Positions 18,459 through 26,151 of a DNA stretch of 64,000 nucleotides are shown piece by piece; position 1 is the stretch's first letter; every line of letters begins with the position of its first letter. The stretch is from positions 496,001 through 560,000 of the forward strand of contig JAJEJD010000020.1 of the NCBI GenBank assembly GCA_022828125.1. Direction: 5' to 3'. The position numbers were made by a program, and so were the translations under genes. This stretch comes from a bacterium (GTDB lineage: Bacteria > UBA8248). The notes beneath the pieces are model-generated. The model was given only the letters and a program-made list of their open reading frames with translations, was not told where the DNA came from and did no database searches.

Positions 18459-19780
18459 TGAGCGGAAGCCCCTCCAGCAATCCCGTTTTGATCGTTGAGT
18501 CTCATGCCGGAAACGGGGTCGGGGATCGCGGAAATAATGATGCGGGCGTTTTCGTTCACTCCGTTTCTGATGACGACGCCATCCTGACCTTTTCGAATGA
18601 CTTCCACCTTCTGGATTCTGAGTTTCCCCTCATCCAACAAATAAACATGATCCCGTTCTCGCAATGCGACGCGCGGAATAACAAACACGTCAGGCATCGT
18701 GACACCTTTTATATTCACTTCAACGAACATGCCCACGAAAAGGGGAGGATGCTCCCCGGGCACCCAATTCTTCATGGGCTCGGGAATTTCGACCACCAGC
18801 GTGAGCGCGCGCGTGGACTCATCCAGACCTGAGTCCACCAGCGACACCCGCCCGCGCCATTCGACCTTCTCTCCAAACTGACTCCACGATACCCTCGCCG
18901 TGGGCAAAAATGGCTTCACCTCCTCCTGGCTGCGCGGAAACACCGTCCCCTGATTGCGGCGAAACACCCAGCGCGCATCCTCGACAGGCAGGGAAACCGG
19001 AACCTCCAGCACCGATACGTCATAAATCTTTCCCACCGATTGCCCCGCAGCCGCGAAATCGCCCGCATCCAGACTCGTATCCCGCACCCGCGCATCGAAT
19101 GGAGACACGAGCTTCGTGCGCGATAACTGCAATACCGCCCTCTGGAGTTCCGAGCGGCTCGCATGGAGCGCCGCACTTTTCTGCCTCAACTGAACGGGCA
19201 ATAGGGCCAGAACATTTTTTATGGACTGAACCGTCCTTTCTTGTCTGAGAAAATTTTGTTGCGATTGATCATATTGCCCGGAAGAAATTACACCTTGTCT
19301 TCGCAATCTGTTATTGCGTTCCCTTTCCTGGGAAACCAATTCCAAATGGCGCTCGGCGATTTCCAGATCGGCCTGGTGGTTCTTCTCCTCCTGCCTCAAT
19401 CGAGCGATGTCGGCTCTGAGTTGCGCGATTTCCGCCTTGCGCCGCTCAATGGCGAGTTCATAATCCGCCGGGTCGATTTGAAACAACAAATCCCCTTTTT
19501 TGATGAAGCCGCCGGTTCTGAAGCCTGGCGAGCGCTCGACCACTTTCCCCGACACTTCGGGCACGATGGAAAGCTCCTTCTTGGGCCGCACGGTTCCGAA
19601 TCCCTTCACCCAGAAGGTTTTGTCCTGTTTTTTCAAGAGCATGGTTCTGACAAATCTGCGCGGCTCCGGGGCAATTACAACCTCGGGTTTCGGCCGATTT
19701 TGAATCACCAGTCTTGTAATCGCCGCCCCGGCCGCCAAAACCACGACGGCCAGAACGATAAAGACCTTTTGACGAGACAT
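18455..19780 (-). CDS. RND efflux periplasmic adaptor (membrane-fusion protein)
   Basis: This 441-residue adaptor links the RND permease to an outer-membrane channel. The N-terminal membrane anchor is at about 6-25. It is followed by half of the lipoyl-like motif (VPEVSGKVVE, about 73-82), a long coiled-coil hairpin (about 110-215, rich in Glu, Arg and Gln), the second lipoyl half (KLVSPFDARV), a beta-barrel and a membrane-proximal domain. GGAGAGG precedes the ATG. It is first in the operon, with the permease directly behind. Confidence 0.92.
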   Translation of the reverse strand: MSRQKVFIVLAVVVLAAGAAITRLVIQNRPKPEVVIAPEPRRFVRTMLLKKQDKTFWVKGFGTVRPKKELSIVPEVSGKVVERSPGFRTGGFIKKGDLLFQIDPADYELAIERRKAEIAQLRADIARLRQEEKNHQADLEIAERHLELVSQERERNNRLRRQGVISSGQYDQSQQNFLRQERTVQSIKNVLALLPVQLRQKSAALHASRSELQRAVLQLSRTKLVSPFDARVRDTSLDAGDFAAAGQSVGKIYDVSVLEVPVSLPVEDARWVFRRNQGTVFPRSQEEVKPFLPTARVSWSQFGEKVEWRGRVSLVDSGLDESTRALTLVVEIPEPMKNWVPGEHPPLFVGMFVEVNIKGVTMPDVFVIPRVALRERDHVYLLDEGKLRIQKVEVIRKGQDGVVIRNGVNENARIIISAIPDPVSGMRLNDQNGIAGGASAQ

Positions 19781-19988
19781 TATATTTTCAGCCTCTCCTA
19801 TCTAAGCGGCGATACGACGAGCCATGCGATAAAACCCTTGGGCGGTGCTGCCGAGGACCTGAATTTCCCGGAAACTTCAAGAGAATCCGTGTATAGCACG
19901 CCTCCTTACCCCTATCAGCAGTGGCCCTTTGTGTCAAAAACCCGGTATCCTGCAAACAACTATGGCACACATCAAAAAGGAAGTGGAA

Positions 19989-20879
19989 ATGCACGAAAAC
20001 ATCACTTATTTCAGTGACGGCCTCAAAATCGCCGCGCATCTCTACCGTCCTCCCGACTGGTGGCCCGGCGACCCGCCTCGGCCGGGAATCGTCTGCGTCA
20101 CGGGATACAGCGGTCGAAAGAACCTGGCCACGATCGACATGCCCATCCACCTGAGCAAAGCGGGTTTTTTCACCTTGGCGCCCGATTATCGCGGCTACGG
20201 CGTCAGCGAGGGTGCTCGTGGGCGTCACCGTCCACTGGAACAGGCCCAGGATACCTACGACGGAATCACCTATCTCCAAACGGTTGAAGGCGTGGACCCT
20301 GGGCGAATCGGCCTGTATGGCACGAGTTTCGGCGGCGCGCACGCCATCTGGGTGGCGGCATTCGATGAGCGGGTGAAGGCGACCGTCTCCGCCGTGGGAG
20401 TTCACGACGGCGAACGCTGGCTGAAAACATTGAGAAGGCCTCATGAATGGCTCGCTTTCAAGTCCCGAGTCCAGGAAGCCGCCCGCAAGCGCGTCACGGC
20501 CAATGAGCGGGAAACGATTATCCGCCACGATATTTACAGCGACGACCCGGACAACCCCAAACCCCCGATGACGCTGGAGGAGCACGGTTCCGAGGAAGTG
20601 CTCGAACTCGACCTCGAAAGCGTGGAGGCGTGTTTCCGATATCGCCCCGAATGGGTGGCCGGAAGAATCTCGCCCAGGCCCGTCCTGTTCATCTACGGGG
20701 AAGAAGACGTCATGGTTCCCCCCTCCGAGGCGCACGCCTGCTACGCGGCTTGCGGCGAACCGAAAAAGCTCGTCATGCTTCCCAGGGGACGCCACAACGA
20801 CGTCTACCAGGTGAACAACCCGGATCTCTTCGATATGGCCTTGAAGGAGACGACAGCCTGGTTCCGAGAGCATTTATAG
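19989..20879 (+). CDS. Alpha/beta hydrolase (dienelactone hydrolase/prolyl-oligopeptidase type)
   Basis: This cytoplasmic hydrolase of about 296 residues has the nucleophile elbow GTSFGG, a DxM segment GEEDVMVPP carrying the acid, and GRHNDV with the catalytic histidine. It acts on an ester or peptide bond in an unknown small substrate. The frame extends 20 codons upstream, but AAGGAAG lies five bases before the ATG at 19989, which is taken as the start. The following hydrolase gene begins about 40 bases later on the same strand and may share its transcript. Confidence 0.85.
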   Translation: MHENITYFSDGLKIAAHLYRPPDWWPGDPPRPGIVCVTGYSGRKNLATIDMPIHLSKAGFFTLAPDYRGYGVSEGARGRHRPLEQAQDTYDGITYLQTVEGVDPGRIGLYGTSFGGAHAIWVAAFDERVKATVSAVGVHDGERWLKTLRRPHEWLAFKSRVQEAARKRVTANERETIIRHDIYSDDPDNPKPPMTLEEHGSEEVLELDLESVEACFRYRPEWVAGRISPRPVLFIYGEEDVMVPPSEAHACYAACGEPKKLVMLPRGRHNDVYQVNNPDLFDMALKETTAWFREHL

Positions 20880-20921
20880 GTTTCCCTCGCTAAATCAAAC
20901 ACATGGGAGGTGATGCGAAAC

Positions 20922-21629
20922 ATGGGCGCCACGCTGATATTTCATGGACAATCGACGTTTCTGGTCGAAACCGACGGCGGCAAGACCATCTACATCGACC
21001 CCTGGCTGGAGAAGAACCCTGTGTGCCCTCCAGAACTGAAAACACCGCAGAAGGCGGACCTCATCTGCCTCACGCACGGCCATTTCGACCATACGGGGGA
21101 CGTCATCCCCGTTTTCGAGGCGAATCCATGCCCGGTGGCGGGCCACATGGACCTCATCCGCACCATAGGCGCCGAATACGACTTAGGAGCTCACGCCACC
21201 CCCATGGGAAAGGACGGCACGGTCGATTTCGGCGGCGTCCAACTCACCCTCACCCACGCCTTTCACGGGGGCGCCTACGGGCCGGAACTGAAATACACCG
21301 GCGAGCCCTGCGGACTGATTCTCACTTTCGAGGACGGCAAACGCCTGTATCACGCGGGAGATACGGCCGTTTTCGGCGATATGCGGCTCATCGCCGAACT
21401 CTATGCGCCCGATCTGTGCTGCCTGCCCATCGGGGACAGGGCCACCATGGGCGCGCGGCAAGCGGCGCTGGCATGCGAGTTGCTCGAAGCGAAGCGCGTC
21501 GTGCCCATCCACCACTCGAGCCTGCCCCACTTGACGGGAACGCCCGAGGCGTTCATCGAGGAAGTCGAGAAGCGCGGCCTGGATACGGAGATCATCGTCT
21601 TAAAGCCCGGCGATAGCGTAACGCTCTGA
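20922..21629 (+). CDS. Metallo-beta-lactamase-fold hydrolase (UPF0173 type)
   Basis: This protein of about 235 residues carries the MBL zinc motif THGHFDHTGD (about 50-59), a second-ligand HAGD near 145 and PIHHSS near 196. Together these match the UPF0173 metal-dependent hydrolase group related to the lactonase UlaG. The substrate is unknown. GGGAGG lies 11 bases before the ATG at 20922. Upstream GTG and ATG codons sit too close to that site. Confidence 0.88.
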   Translation: MGATLIFHGQSTFLVETDGGKTIYIDPWLEKNPVCPPELKTPQKADLICLTHGHFDHTGDVIPVFEANPCPVAGHMDLIRTIGAEYDLGAHATPMGKDGTVDFGGVQLTLTHAFHGGAYGPELKYTGEPCGLILTFEDGKRLYHAGDTAVFGDMRLIAELYAPDLCCLPIGDRATMGARQAALACELLEAKRVVPIHHSSLPHLTGTPEAFIEEVEKRGLDTEIIVLKPGDSVTL

Positions 21630-21640
21630 TTTAATTCTCT

Positions 21641-22084
21641 TTACGCGCTCGGCCGCTCGATGAGTTCGAGCGTGTTGCCGTCGGGATCTTCCAGATAGAC
21701 GACGAAGCCGCCCTTGTTGGGACCCTGCGTGACGGGCACGGGCTCTGAGACGAAGTTGACCCCCCGGGGCTTGAGCGCCTCGTACATCCCATTGAGATCA
21801 TTGACGTTATAGGCGATGTGCGCGCTGCCCACGTTGTTCGTGGCCGTGTCTATCTTGACGCCCGGCGCGCCCACGTATTCGACCAGTTCGATGTGGTAAC
21901 CCCCACCCAAGATATAGACGATGCGAAGGTCGGCACCTGCGATGCCCGTCACCTTCTCGCTGTAGTCCTGTGGCCGGGTGTCGACCGAAACGATAGTAAA
22001 ATCAAGGGTTTCGCAGTACCACCCGGCGATCGCCTCGGCGTCCGACACCGTGAAACTCGTATGGTTGATGCTCGTCAAGCCCAT
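21641..22084 (-). CDS. VOC-family (glyoxalase/dioxygenase fold) protein
   Basis: This 147-residue vicinal-oxygen-chelate protein has paired beta-alpha-beta-beta-beta modules. Metal-ligand candidates are H7 in SINHTSF, the glutamate in YHIELVEY, H in GSAHIAY and E near the C-terminal TLELIE. That set is typical of methylmalonyl-CoA epimerase or glyoxalase-like enzymes. The reaction cannot be told from sequence alone. The start at 22084 is chosen over the longer frame because AAGGAGG lies six bases upstream. It is convergent with the MBL gene. Confidence 0.88.
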   Translation of the reverse strand: MGLTSINHTSFTVSDAEAIAGWYCETLDFTIVSVDTRPQDYSEKVTGIAGADLRIVYILGGGYHIELVEYVGAPGVKIDTATNNVGSAHIAYNVNDLNGMYEALKPRGVNFVSEPVPVTQGPNKGGFVVYLEDPDGNTLELIERPSA

Positions 22085-22177
22085 CTTGCGCCTCCTTTTA
22101 CGCCATCGATCCGGGGGCGTACTCCCCCCTTTTGTCCGCCGGTTTTCCAGGCGCAATTATGGCATATCGCCGCATTT

Positions 22178-22218
22178 AATTTACGGAAAAACCCCGTGAA
22201 TTTATCCGAATTTATCTA
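22178..22218 (+). repeat. AT-rich 40-base dispersed repeat, copy 2
   Basis: This is a diverged copy of the element at 4694-4733 and 45395-45434, sharing the AAAAACCCCGTGAATTTATC core. It lies upstream of the VOC gene at the edge of the decayed region. Confidence 0.6.
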
Positions 22219-22358
22219 ATTTTTCATTTATTCAGAAACCCCGGTACTTCTCGCACTGCGGGCGCTTCCTCTCCTCGCCACATCCACTGAGCAGTACGCC
22301 TGAGACTGCTGTAAGAGTTCGCGCGGAAACACATTATTAGAATTGATTTGTCATCGCA

Positions 22359-23048
22359 TCAGTATCCACAAGACGCGCGAACACCATTTCTTGCTTGTGC
22401 AATCGCACGGTCGTATTGGCTTACCTCATACGCCGGGCAACCTCCGTGCTGCAGTATTCGTTTCGCAGTCTGGTTCATCCGCAAAACAAATCGGAAGCTT
22501 CCGCACATTGAATTGCCACTCGGCATTGGTTGGGATGCTATTAACCGCGCGCCTTTACGTTTGGCTCGTTCACAAGATCGGTCGGAACTTCTCAAGGGAC
22601 TCGGCGAATCATATTTTCGTCCCGGACTTTCCGAGTTCTCGCCAAAATCCAGATTATCCAAATCCTCTCCCAGAGCCAACAATTCCTCTACGCGTCGCAT
22701 CATTTCCTCTGCCTCAAGCGCCTCGAAATCGCTCTCTTCTTCTAAGTCCTGTAAATATTCAAACTCTCCTTCCAGAGCCATTTGCCTTTCCACTTCTTCC
22801 TCTATTTCATTCATTTCTTTTTCCCTGCGCATTCTTTCTTCTTCTTGCCGGGCTAAGTCTGGGTCTTCGAGTTTTCCACGGTTCTCTTCCAGGCAGCGGG
22901 GCTCACGCTGTTCACCCTCCACATGGAACTCTTCTGCTTCTTCTCTGGCCTGGCGCATTCGGCGTTGTTGCTCTCCCATGGAAGAACAAACAACGGTGGG
23001 GAAAAATCCTCGTAATTGTTTGTCGCTTTCAGCCAATAGCTCAGCCAT
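22359..23048 (-). CDS. Hypothetical glutamate-rich coiled-coil protein
   Basis: This 229-codon minus-strand frame is one of three long overlapping frames here. It is preferred because residues about 24-135 form a strongly charged helix rich in Glu, Arg, Met and Leu with heptad-like spacing, while the competing plus-strand frames are Ser/Pro/Arg-rich, as antisense frames of coiled coils usually are. The last 80 residues look unlike the rest and may be out of frame relative to an ancestral gene. There is no clear ribosome site and no recognised family. It lies in a stretch with transposon debris, so it may itself be decaying. Confidence 0.4.
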   Translation of the reverse strand: MAELLAESDKQLRGFFPTVVCSSMGEQQRRMRQAREEAEEFHVEGEQREPRCLEENRGKLEDPDLARQEEERMRREKEMNEIEEEVERQMALEGEFEYLQDLEEESDFEALEAEEMMRRVEELLALGEDLDNLDFGENSESPGRKYDSPSPLRSSDRSCERAKRKGARLIASQPMPSGNSMCGSFRFVLRMNQTAKRILQHGGCPAYEVSQYDRAIAQARNGVRASCGY

Positions 23049-23061
23049 CCAAAGGTTCTAT

Positions 23062-23916
23062 TCACTCACGTACCATCGACAAGAGATTTTGCCAGCCGCG
23101 CACCCAGCAGCATTGGTGATCAAACCGAGAAACAGTATGAAAATGGACGTTTGCCAGTGATGTTTTCTGGCGATACCGCTCAATGAGCCCGGGAGGCACT
23201 ACAAGGTCCCGTTCGCCATGGAAATGAAACTCCCGTGTCTTCCTGTTGACAGGCTGACGCTCGGACGGGTTGAGGGAACCTTTGAGAGAAGAGACCCGGT
23301 GGTGGTTTGTCCAGGCGGCGGTATCCAGAGGCGCAGCGACCGTATCCGCGTGTAGCTCAGTTATCGGACCGGCTTCGCCGCGGGTGATATTAAGAGTGGG
23401 ACGAATAACGGTCCGAACGGTTCTGATAACCGGCCTGGTGAGATTCCGAATGGAACGACGCAATCTGCCCAATCCCTGGGCGTCCGCAGCCGGCGGATTA
23501 CATATCGTCACCATCCAGGCACATAACAAGATGACGATCATGAGGTAGCGAGAACAACATCTACTGACTGTTCTTTGGCGATTCATATCATTGGATGCCA
23601 GGAGCTTCGCTGCCATCCGAATCTGAAGAGGATGAACCGTCTTTTTTTCTCGAGAATCTTTCACATCCGTTTCCTCGACAGGAGCAGCTGCGTCACGGAT
23701 TGTATTCAGATTGGGCCGAATATCTGTCCGAACAGATTCCATGACCGGGCGGGTGAGATTCCGAATGGAATCTCTGAGCTCACCCGGTCCCTCTGCGGGC
23801 ACAGCAGACGGAACAAATGTCATCACTATCAGGAGACCGAAGAATCCCGCGAGCACGGAGAAGCGGGAACGAGGTTCAACGTTTGTTTTCGCGCATTTCA
23901 AGTCATTTCGCATCAT
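23062..23916 (-). CDS. Tandemly duplicated exported module fused to a hydrolase tail
   Basis: This frame of about 284 codons is composite. A hydrophobic signal-like segment precedes a module containing SIRNLTRPV..VRT.IRP.LN (about 47-75). A second hydrophobic segment (about 120-140) then precedes a near copy of the same module (about 148-176). The last 60 residues (HGERDLVVPP...DHQCCWVRGW) look like the C-terminal end of an alpha/beta hydrolase, with the acid and histidine but no nucleophile elbow. The duplication is also visible in the DNA. It reads like two copies of an exported-protein 5' end joined to a truncated hydrolase, so it is probably a rearranged or dying gene. Confidence 0.4.
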   Translation of the reverse strand: MMRNDLKCAKTNVEPRSRFSVLAGFFGLLIVMTFVPSAVPAEGPGELRDSIRNLTRPVMESVRTDIRPNLNTIRDAAAPVEETDVKDSREKKTVHPLQIRMAAKLLASNDMNRQRTVSRCCSRYLMIVILLCAWMVTICNPPAADAQGLGRLRRSIRNLTRPVIRTVRTVIRPTLNITRGEAGPITELHADTVAAPLDTAAWTNHHRVSSLKGSLNPSERQPVNRKTREFHFHGERDLVVPPGLIERYRQKTSLANVHFHTVSRFDHQCCWVRGWQNLLSMVRE

Positions 23917-24076
23917 TTGATGCCTTGTTTCGATCCGAAGCCTGTGAAACGGTCTGGTACGGTAACGTCGCAATGCTCCAACCGGCCCCACGAGCATTAT
24001 TGGAGGAGGAAGCACCGGCGCGAAGGGCTTCCCTAATTTCAACGAGATATGCCGATGGAGACGGCACCACAGACAA

Positions 24077-24283
24077 ATCCTTGTGCCGCGAAGGCACGTA
24101 GCCGCCCAGAACCACCGCGCGGCGGCCCTGCGCGTCACGGTCGGCCGCATACCCCTCCAGAAAGGTCCCCAACTCCGCTTCCAACGCCTGGCGGATGATT
24201 CGCTGCGCGCCCTAGCGCACCGGTTCGCTCAACTCGTCTCGCAGGGCTGGATTCCGGAAAGGAATCGTCGTATCTTCTCTCAT
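24077..24283 (-). pseudogene. IS256-family transposase, N-terminal remnant
   Basis: From ATG 24283 the minus strand reads PFRNPALRDELSEPVR, then an in-frame TAG, then GAQRIIRQALEAELGTFLEGY...RRAVV..GYVPSR. This is the conserved start of IS256-type transposases, with a CAG-to-TAG stop where the family has glutamine. After about residue 66 similarity ends abruptly in unrelated sequence, and no catalytic DDE portion remains. It marks a past insertion next to the GC-rich hydantoinase genes. Confidence 0.72.
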
Positions 24284-24405
24284 GGTGGAGCATCTCCCGT
24301 GTGCTGAATGACCGGGCTTTGGACAACCCTGTTTCAGCGGGATGCGCCGCCTCCTTCAATTCAGCCCATACACAACTTCTGACGGCAGCTCGTCGGGGAG
24401 TGCCC

Positions 24406-26151
24406 ATGGATCCAGGCTGCGACCGAATCACCACCGAGGTCATCGCGCACCGCTTCGCCGCCGCGGCCGACGAGATGATGGCCACCCTCGTCAAGACCGC
24501 GTATTCCCCGAACATCAAGGAGCGGCGTGACTGCTCGGTCGCGATCTTCGACGCTGCGGGCAACCTCCTCGCCCTGACCGCCATCGCCCCCCTTCACCTG
24601 AGCTCGCTCCTCGGCCTCGTGGAGAACATCACCCGGCGTTACCCCCTCGACCGCTTTCGCCCCGGCGACGGCTTCCTCACGAACGATCCGTACGTGGGAG
24701 GCGGCTCGCACCTGCCGGACCTGACGCTCGCAAGCCCCGTCTTCTTCGACGGCCGGCCGGTCGCGTTCGTCGCCAACATCGCCCACCACTCCGACATCGG
24801 CGGCAAGGTGGCGGGGAGCGAGAGCGCCGACTGCACGAGCATCTTCCAGGAAGGGCTGCGCATCCCTCCCGTCAAGCTGCTGGACGAGGGGGAGCTGTGC
24901 GCCGACATACTCGCGTTCGTGCTCCTCAACACGCGCACCCCGCGCGAGCGCGAGGGCGATCTGCGGGCCCAGATCGCGACCAACGCCATCGGGGTCCGCC
25001 GGGTGCAGGAGTGCTTTGCCCGCTTCGGAGCCGAGAGCGTGCGCCGGGGCGCGAGAGCGCTTCTCGACTACGCCGAGTCGCGCACGCGCGCCGAGATCGC
25101 GAAGTTGCCGGACGGAACCTACGAGAACGAAGAAGTGGTCGACAACGACGGCGTGGCCGACGGGGTCGTTCGCCTCCGCGTCAAGATCACCATTCGCGCC
25201 GATCGGATTCACTTCGACTTCACGGGCACCGACGGGCAGGTCGCAGGGGCCCGGAACATGCCGCTCGCGGCCACCCTGTCCGGCGTCTACTACGCGGTCA
25301 AGGCGGTGACGGACCCGGCGCTGCCGCCCAACTCCGGATACTTCCGCGCCATCGGCGTCACCGCGCCGGAAGGCACGGTCCTCAACTGCCGCCCCCCCGC
25401 CGCAGTCGGGGATCGGGGCGCGACCGGCAACGTGCTCGGCGACTTGCTGCTGGGCGCGCTCGCCGACGCGGCGCCGGACCGGGTGATGGCCGGCTGCGGT
25501 CCGCTCCACGGGCTTATCTTCAGCGGCGTCGACCCGCACCGGAACGAGTACTTCGTCGACTACGAGACCTACGCGGGAGCGTCCGGCGCGCTTTCCGCGC
25601 TCGACGGAAAAGACGCGGTCCGGGTCCACGTTTCGGGCGCGGCCAACCTGCCCGTCGAATCCGTGGAGCAGGAGTTCCCGCTGACCGTCGGCCGCTACGA
25701 GCTAATCGCCGACTCGGGAGGCCCCGGACGGTATCGCGGCGGCCTCGCGACGCGCCGCGACGTCACCATCTGGGCGGAGCGGGCGAGGCTCGCAGGCCGC
25801 GGACTGCGCCAATCCCGAGGCGCGTCCGGGCTGTTTGGCGGAAGTTCGGGGTGTCCCGGCGTCTTCGTTCTGGACCCGGGCGGAAACCGCGAGACGAAGC
25901 TTCCGGGCTCGTTCTCGGAGCTCGAGGTGGACGCGGGAACGACGGTCCGGGTCGACACCCCGTCCGGCGCCGGCTTCGGCGACCCGTGGGAACGCGATCC
26001 GGAGAGGGTGCGCGACGACGTGGCCGCCGGCAAGGTGACCGCACCCGCGGCGGAGCAGAGCTACGGCGTCGCGCTCGTCCGCGGAAGCGTCGACGCCACC
26101 CGGACCGCGGCCTTGCGGGAGGCCCGCCAGGATTCGAACCATGGCGCCTGA
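24406..26151 (+). CDS. hyuB: Hydantoinase B/5-oxoprolinase B-type subunit
   Basis: This 581-residue HyuB-type subunit works with HyuA in ATP-dependent opening of hydantoins, 5-oxoproline or related rings; acetone carboxylases are also relatives. Signatures are TAYSPNIKERRDCS near the start, NDPYVGGGSHLPDL (about 96-109), NIAHHSDIGG (about 124-133) and a glycine-rich C-terminus. The frame is open 35 codons further upstream, but GGGGAG lies five bases before the ATG at 24406. The gene is much richer in GC, with nearly all codons ending in G or C, unlike neighbours on either side. Confidence 0.92.
   Translation: MDPGCDRITTEVIAHRFAAAADEMMATLVKTAYSPNIKERRDCSVAIFDAAGNLLALTAIAPLHLSSLLGLVENITRRYPLDRFRPGDGFLTNDPYVGGGSHLPDLTLASPVFFDGRPVAFVANIAHHSDIGGKVAGSESADCTSIFQEGLRIPPVKLLDEGELCADILAFVLLNTRTPREREGDLRAQIATNAIGVRRVQECFARFGAESVRRGARALLDYAESRTRAEIAKLPDGTYENEEVVDNDGVADGVVRLRVKITIRADRIHFDFTGTDGQVAGARNMPLAATLSGVYYAVKAVTDPALPPNSGYFRAIGVTAPEGTVLNCRPPAAVGDRGATGNVLGDLLLGALADAAPDRVMAGCGPLHGLIFSGVDPHRNEYFVDYETYAGASGALSALDGKDAVRVHVSGAANLPVESVEQEFPLTVGRYELIADSGGPGRYRGGLATRRDVTIWAERARLAGRGLRQSRGASGLFGGSSGCPGVFVLDPGGNRETKLPGSFSELEVDAGTTVRVDTPSGAGFGDPWERDPERVRDDVAAGKVTAPAAEQSYGVALVRGSVDATRTAALREARQDSNHGA

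Noticed and set aside
22343-23160. Two overlapping plus-strand frames of 258 and 270 codons
   Set aside because: They are Ser/Pro/Arg-rich and opposite a Glu-rich coiled-coil frame, the usual shadow of such a gene. Neither has a ribosome site or recognisable domain.
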